Shown here: piece after piece, positions 6,633 through 6,743 of the stretch
Layout: the number at the start of each line of letters is the position of its first letter
How positions within the stretch are numbered: position 1 is the stretch's first letter
NCBI GenBank assembly: GCA_038848005.1
Contig: JAWCNZ010000030.1
Span: forward strand, 1-6,743
Length of the DNA: 6,743 nt
Source: JAWCNN01 sp038848005
Lineage (GTDB): Archaea > Thermoproteota > Bathyarchaeia > Bathyarchaeales > Bathycorpusculaceae
Reading direction: 5' to 3'
Position numbers and translations under genes: made by a program
The notes under the pieces: generated by a model
What the model was told of the DNA's origin: nothing
Database searches by the model: none
The model's input: only the letters and a program-made list of their open reading frames with translations

Positions 6633-6743
6633 TGGGTGTTTTTATTGTTTGTGTTTATTTTGCTTCGAAGTGAGACCATGCGTAGTTGCCTACGTAGTAT
6701 ATGTACCAGTAGTTGTCTATTGGCGCTGGCAAGTCATGCGTAA
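6621..6743 (-). repeat. Right arm of a long inverted repeat
   Basis: This 123-bp segment is the reverse complement of 32-146 plus 8 extra bases at 6640-6647 or equivalent (CAATAAAA on the minus strand). It is truncated by the window edge at 6743, so the real arm may be longer. All 89 nt from the edge through the stop codon are identical in both arms. Confidence 0.95.
6655..6743 (-). CDS. C-terminal end of a second copy of the left edge gene (5' partial)
   Basis: The minus-strand frame runs in from the right edge and stops at 6655-6657. It gives 28 complete codons identical at the nucleotide level to the end of the gene at 1-120, including the aromatic stretch DNYWYIYYVGNYAW and the ending HFEAK. 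The two genes point toward each other across the window. The lack of even synonymous differences means a recent duplication or ongoing gene conversion. The family is not recognised. The PMT-GT2 operon lies 141 nt downstream on the same strand. Confidence 0.75.
   Translation of the reverse strand, partial: THDLPAPIDNYWYIYYVGNYAWSHFEAK

Noticed and set aside
32..6743. Terminal inverted repeats of a transposon or of a linear Borg-like element
   Set aside because: No transposase, integrase or target-site duplication is visible, and the arms are coding gene ends. The arms lie only about 6.5 kb apart with ordinary cellular-type genes between them. Sequence beyond the window would be needed to revive the idea.

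Overview
The window looks like part of a chromosome, or large contig, of an uncultured archaeon. Supporting signs are Shine-Dalgarno motifs of the GGTGA/GGGAG kind, short leaders, AT-rich TATA-like elements, T-rich stretches after stop codons, and cell-surface glycosylation genes (a dolichyl-phosphate sugar synthase type GT2, a PMT-type GT39 and a second GT-C-like membrane protein) beside a heavily sequon-loaded, membrane-anchored surface protein. A TACK-type lineage such as Bathyarchaeia would fit the style of these proteins, but this is an impression; no rRNA or marker gene is present.

Layout from left to right. At 1-120 (+) is the 3' end of an unrecognised gene. At 187-1926 (-) is a secreted, C-terminally membrane-anchored protein with a DNRLRE/CBM96-like N-terminal domain and 19 N-glycosylation sequons. 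A 141-bp divergent promoter region follows. At 2068-4062 (+) is a large polytopic GT-C-like glycosyltransferase of no assigned function. It converges with only 18 bp to spare on a tight two-gene operon on the minus strand: a PMT/GT39 protein glycosyltransferase (4822-6513), then, 3 to 9 nt downstream depending on the start codon, a GT2 polyprenyl-phosphate sugar synthase (4081-4812). At 6655-6743 (-) is the 3' end of another gene running in from the right edge.

The most striking feature is that the two edge genes are copies of each other in opposite orientation. Positions 32-146 and 6621-6743 form an inverted repeat that is identical through the last 86 coding nucleotides, the stop codon and 26 nt of 3' flank, except for one 8-bp indel after the stop. 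The whole glycosylation/surface-protein block therefore sits between two inverted copies of one gene's 3' end, and the repeat probably continues beyond the window on the right. This arrangement could support inversion of the about 6.5-kb block or gene conversion between the two genes, or it may just record a recent gene duplication.

Functionally, the operon pairs a likely maker of a lipid-phosphate sugar (GT2, cytoplasmic face) with a likely user of such a donor (PMT-type, outer face). The GT-C-like protein may add further sugars from the same kind of donor. The sequon-rich anchored protein is a plausible glycoprotein product, though N-X-S/T sites would normally be served by an AglB/Stt3 enzyme, which is not encoded here. 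No CRISPR, tRNA, rRNA, IS element or transposase was seen. No gene-free stretch exceeds about 141 bp.
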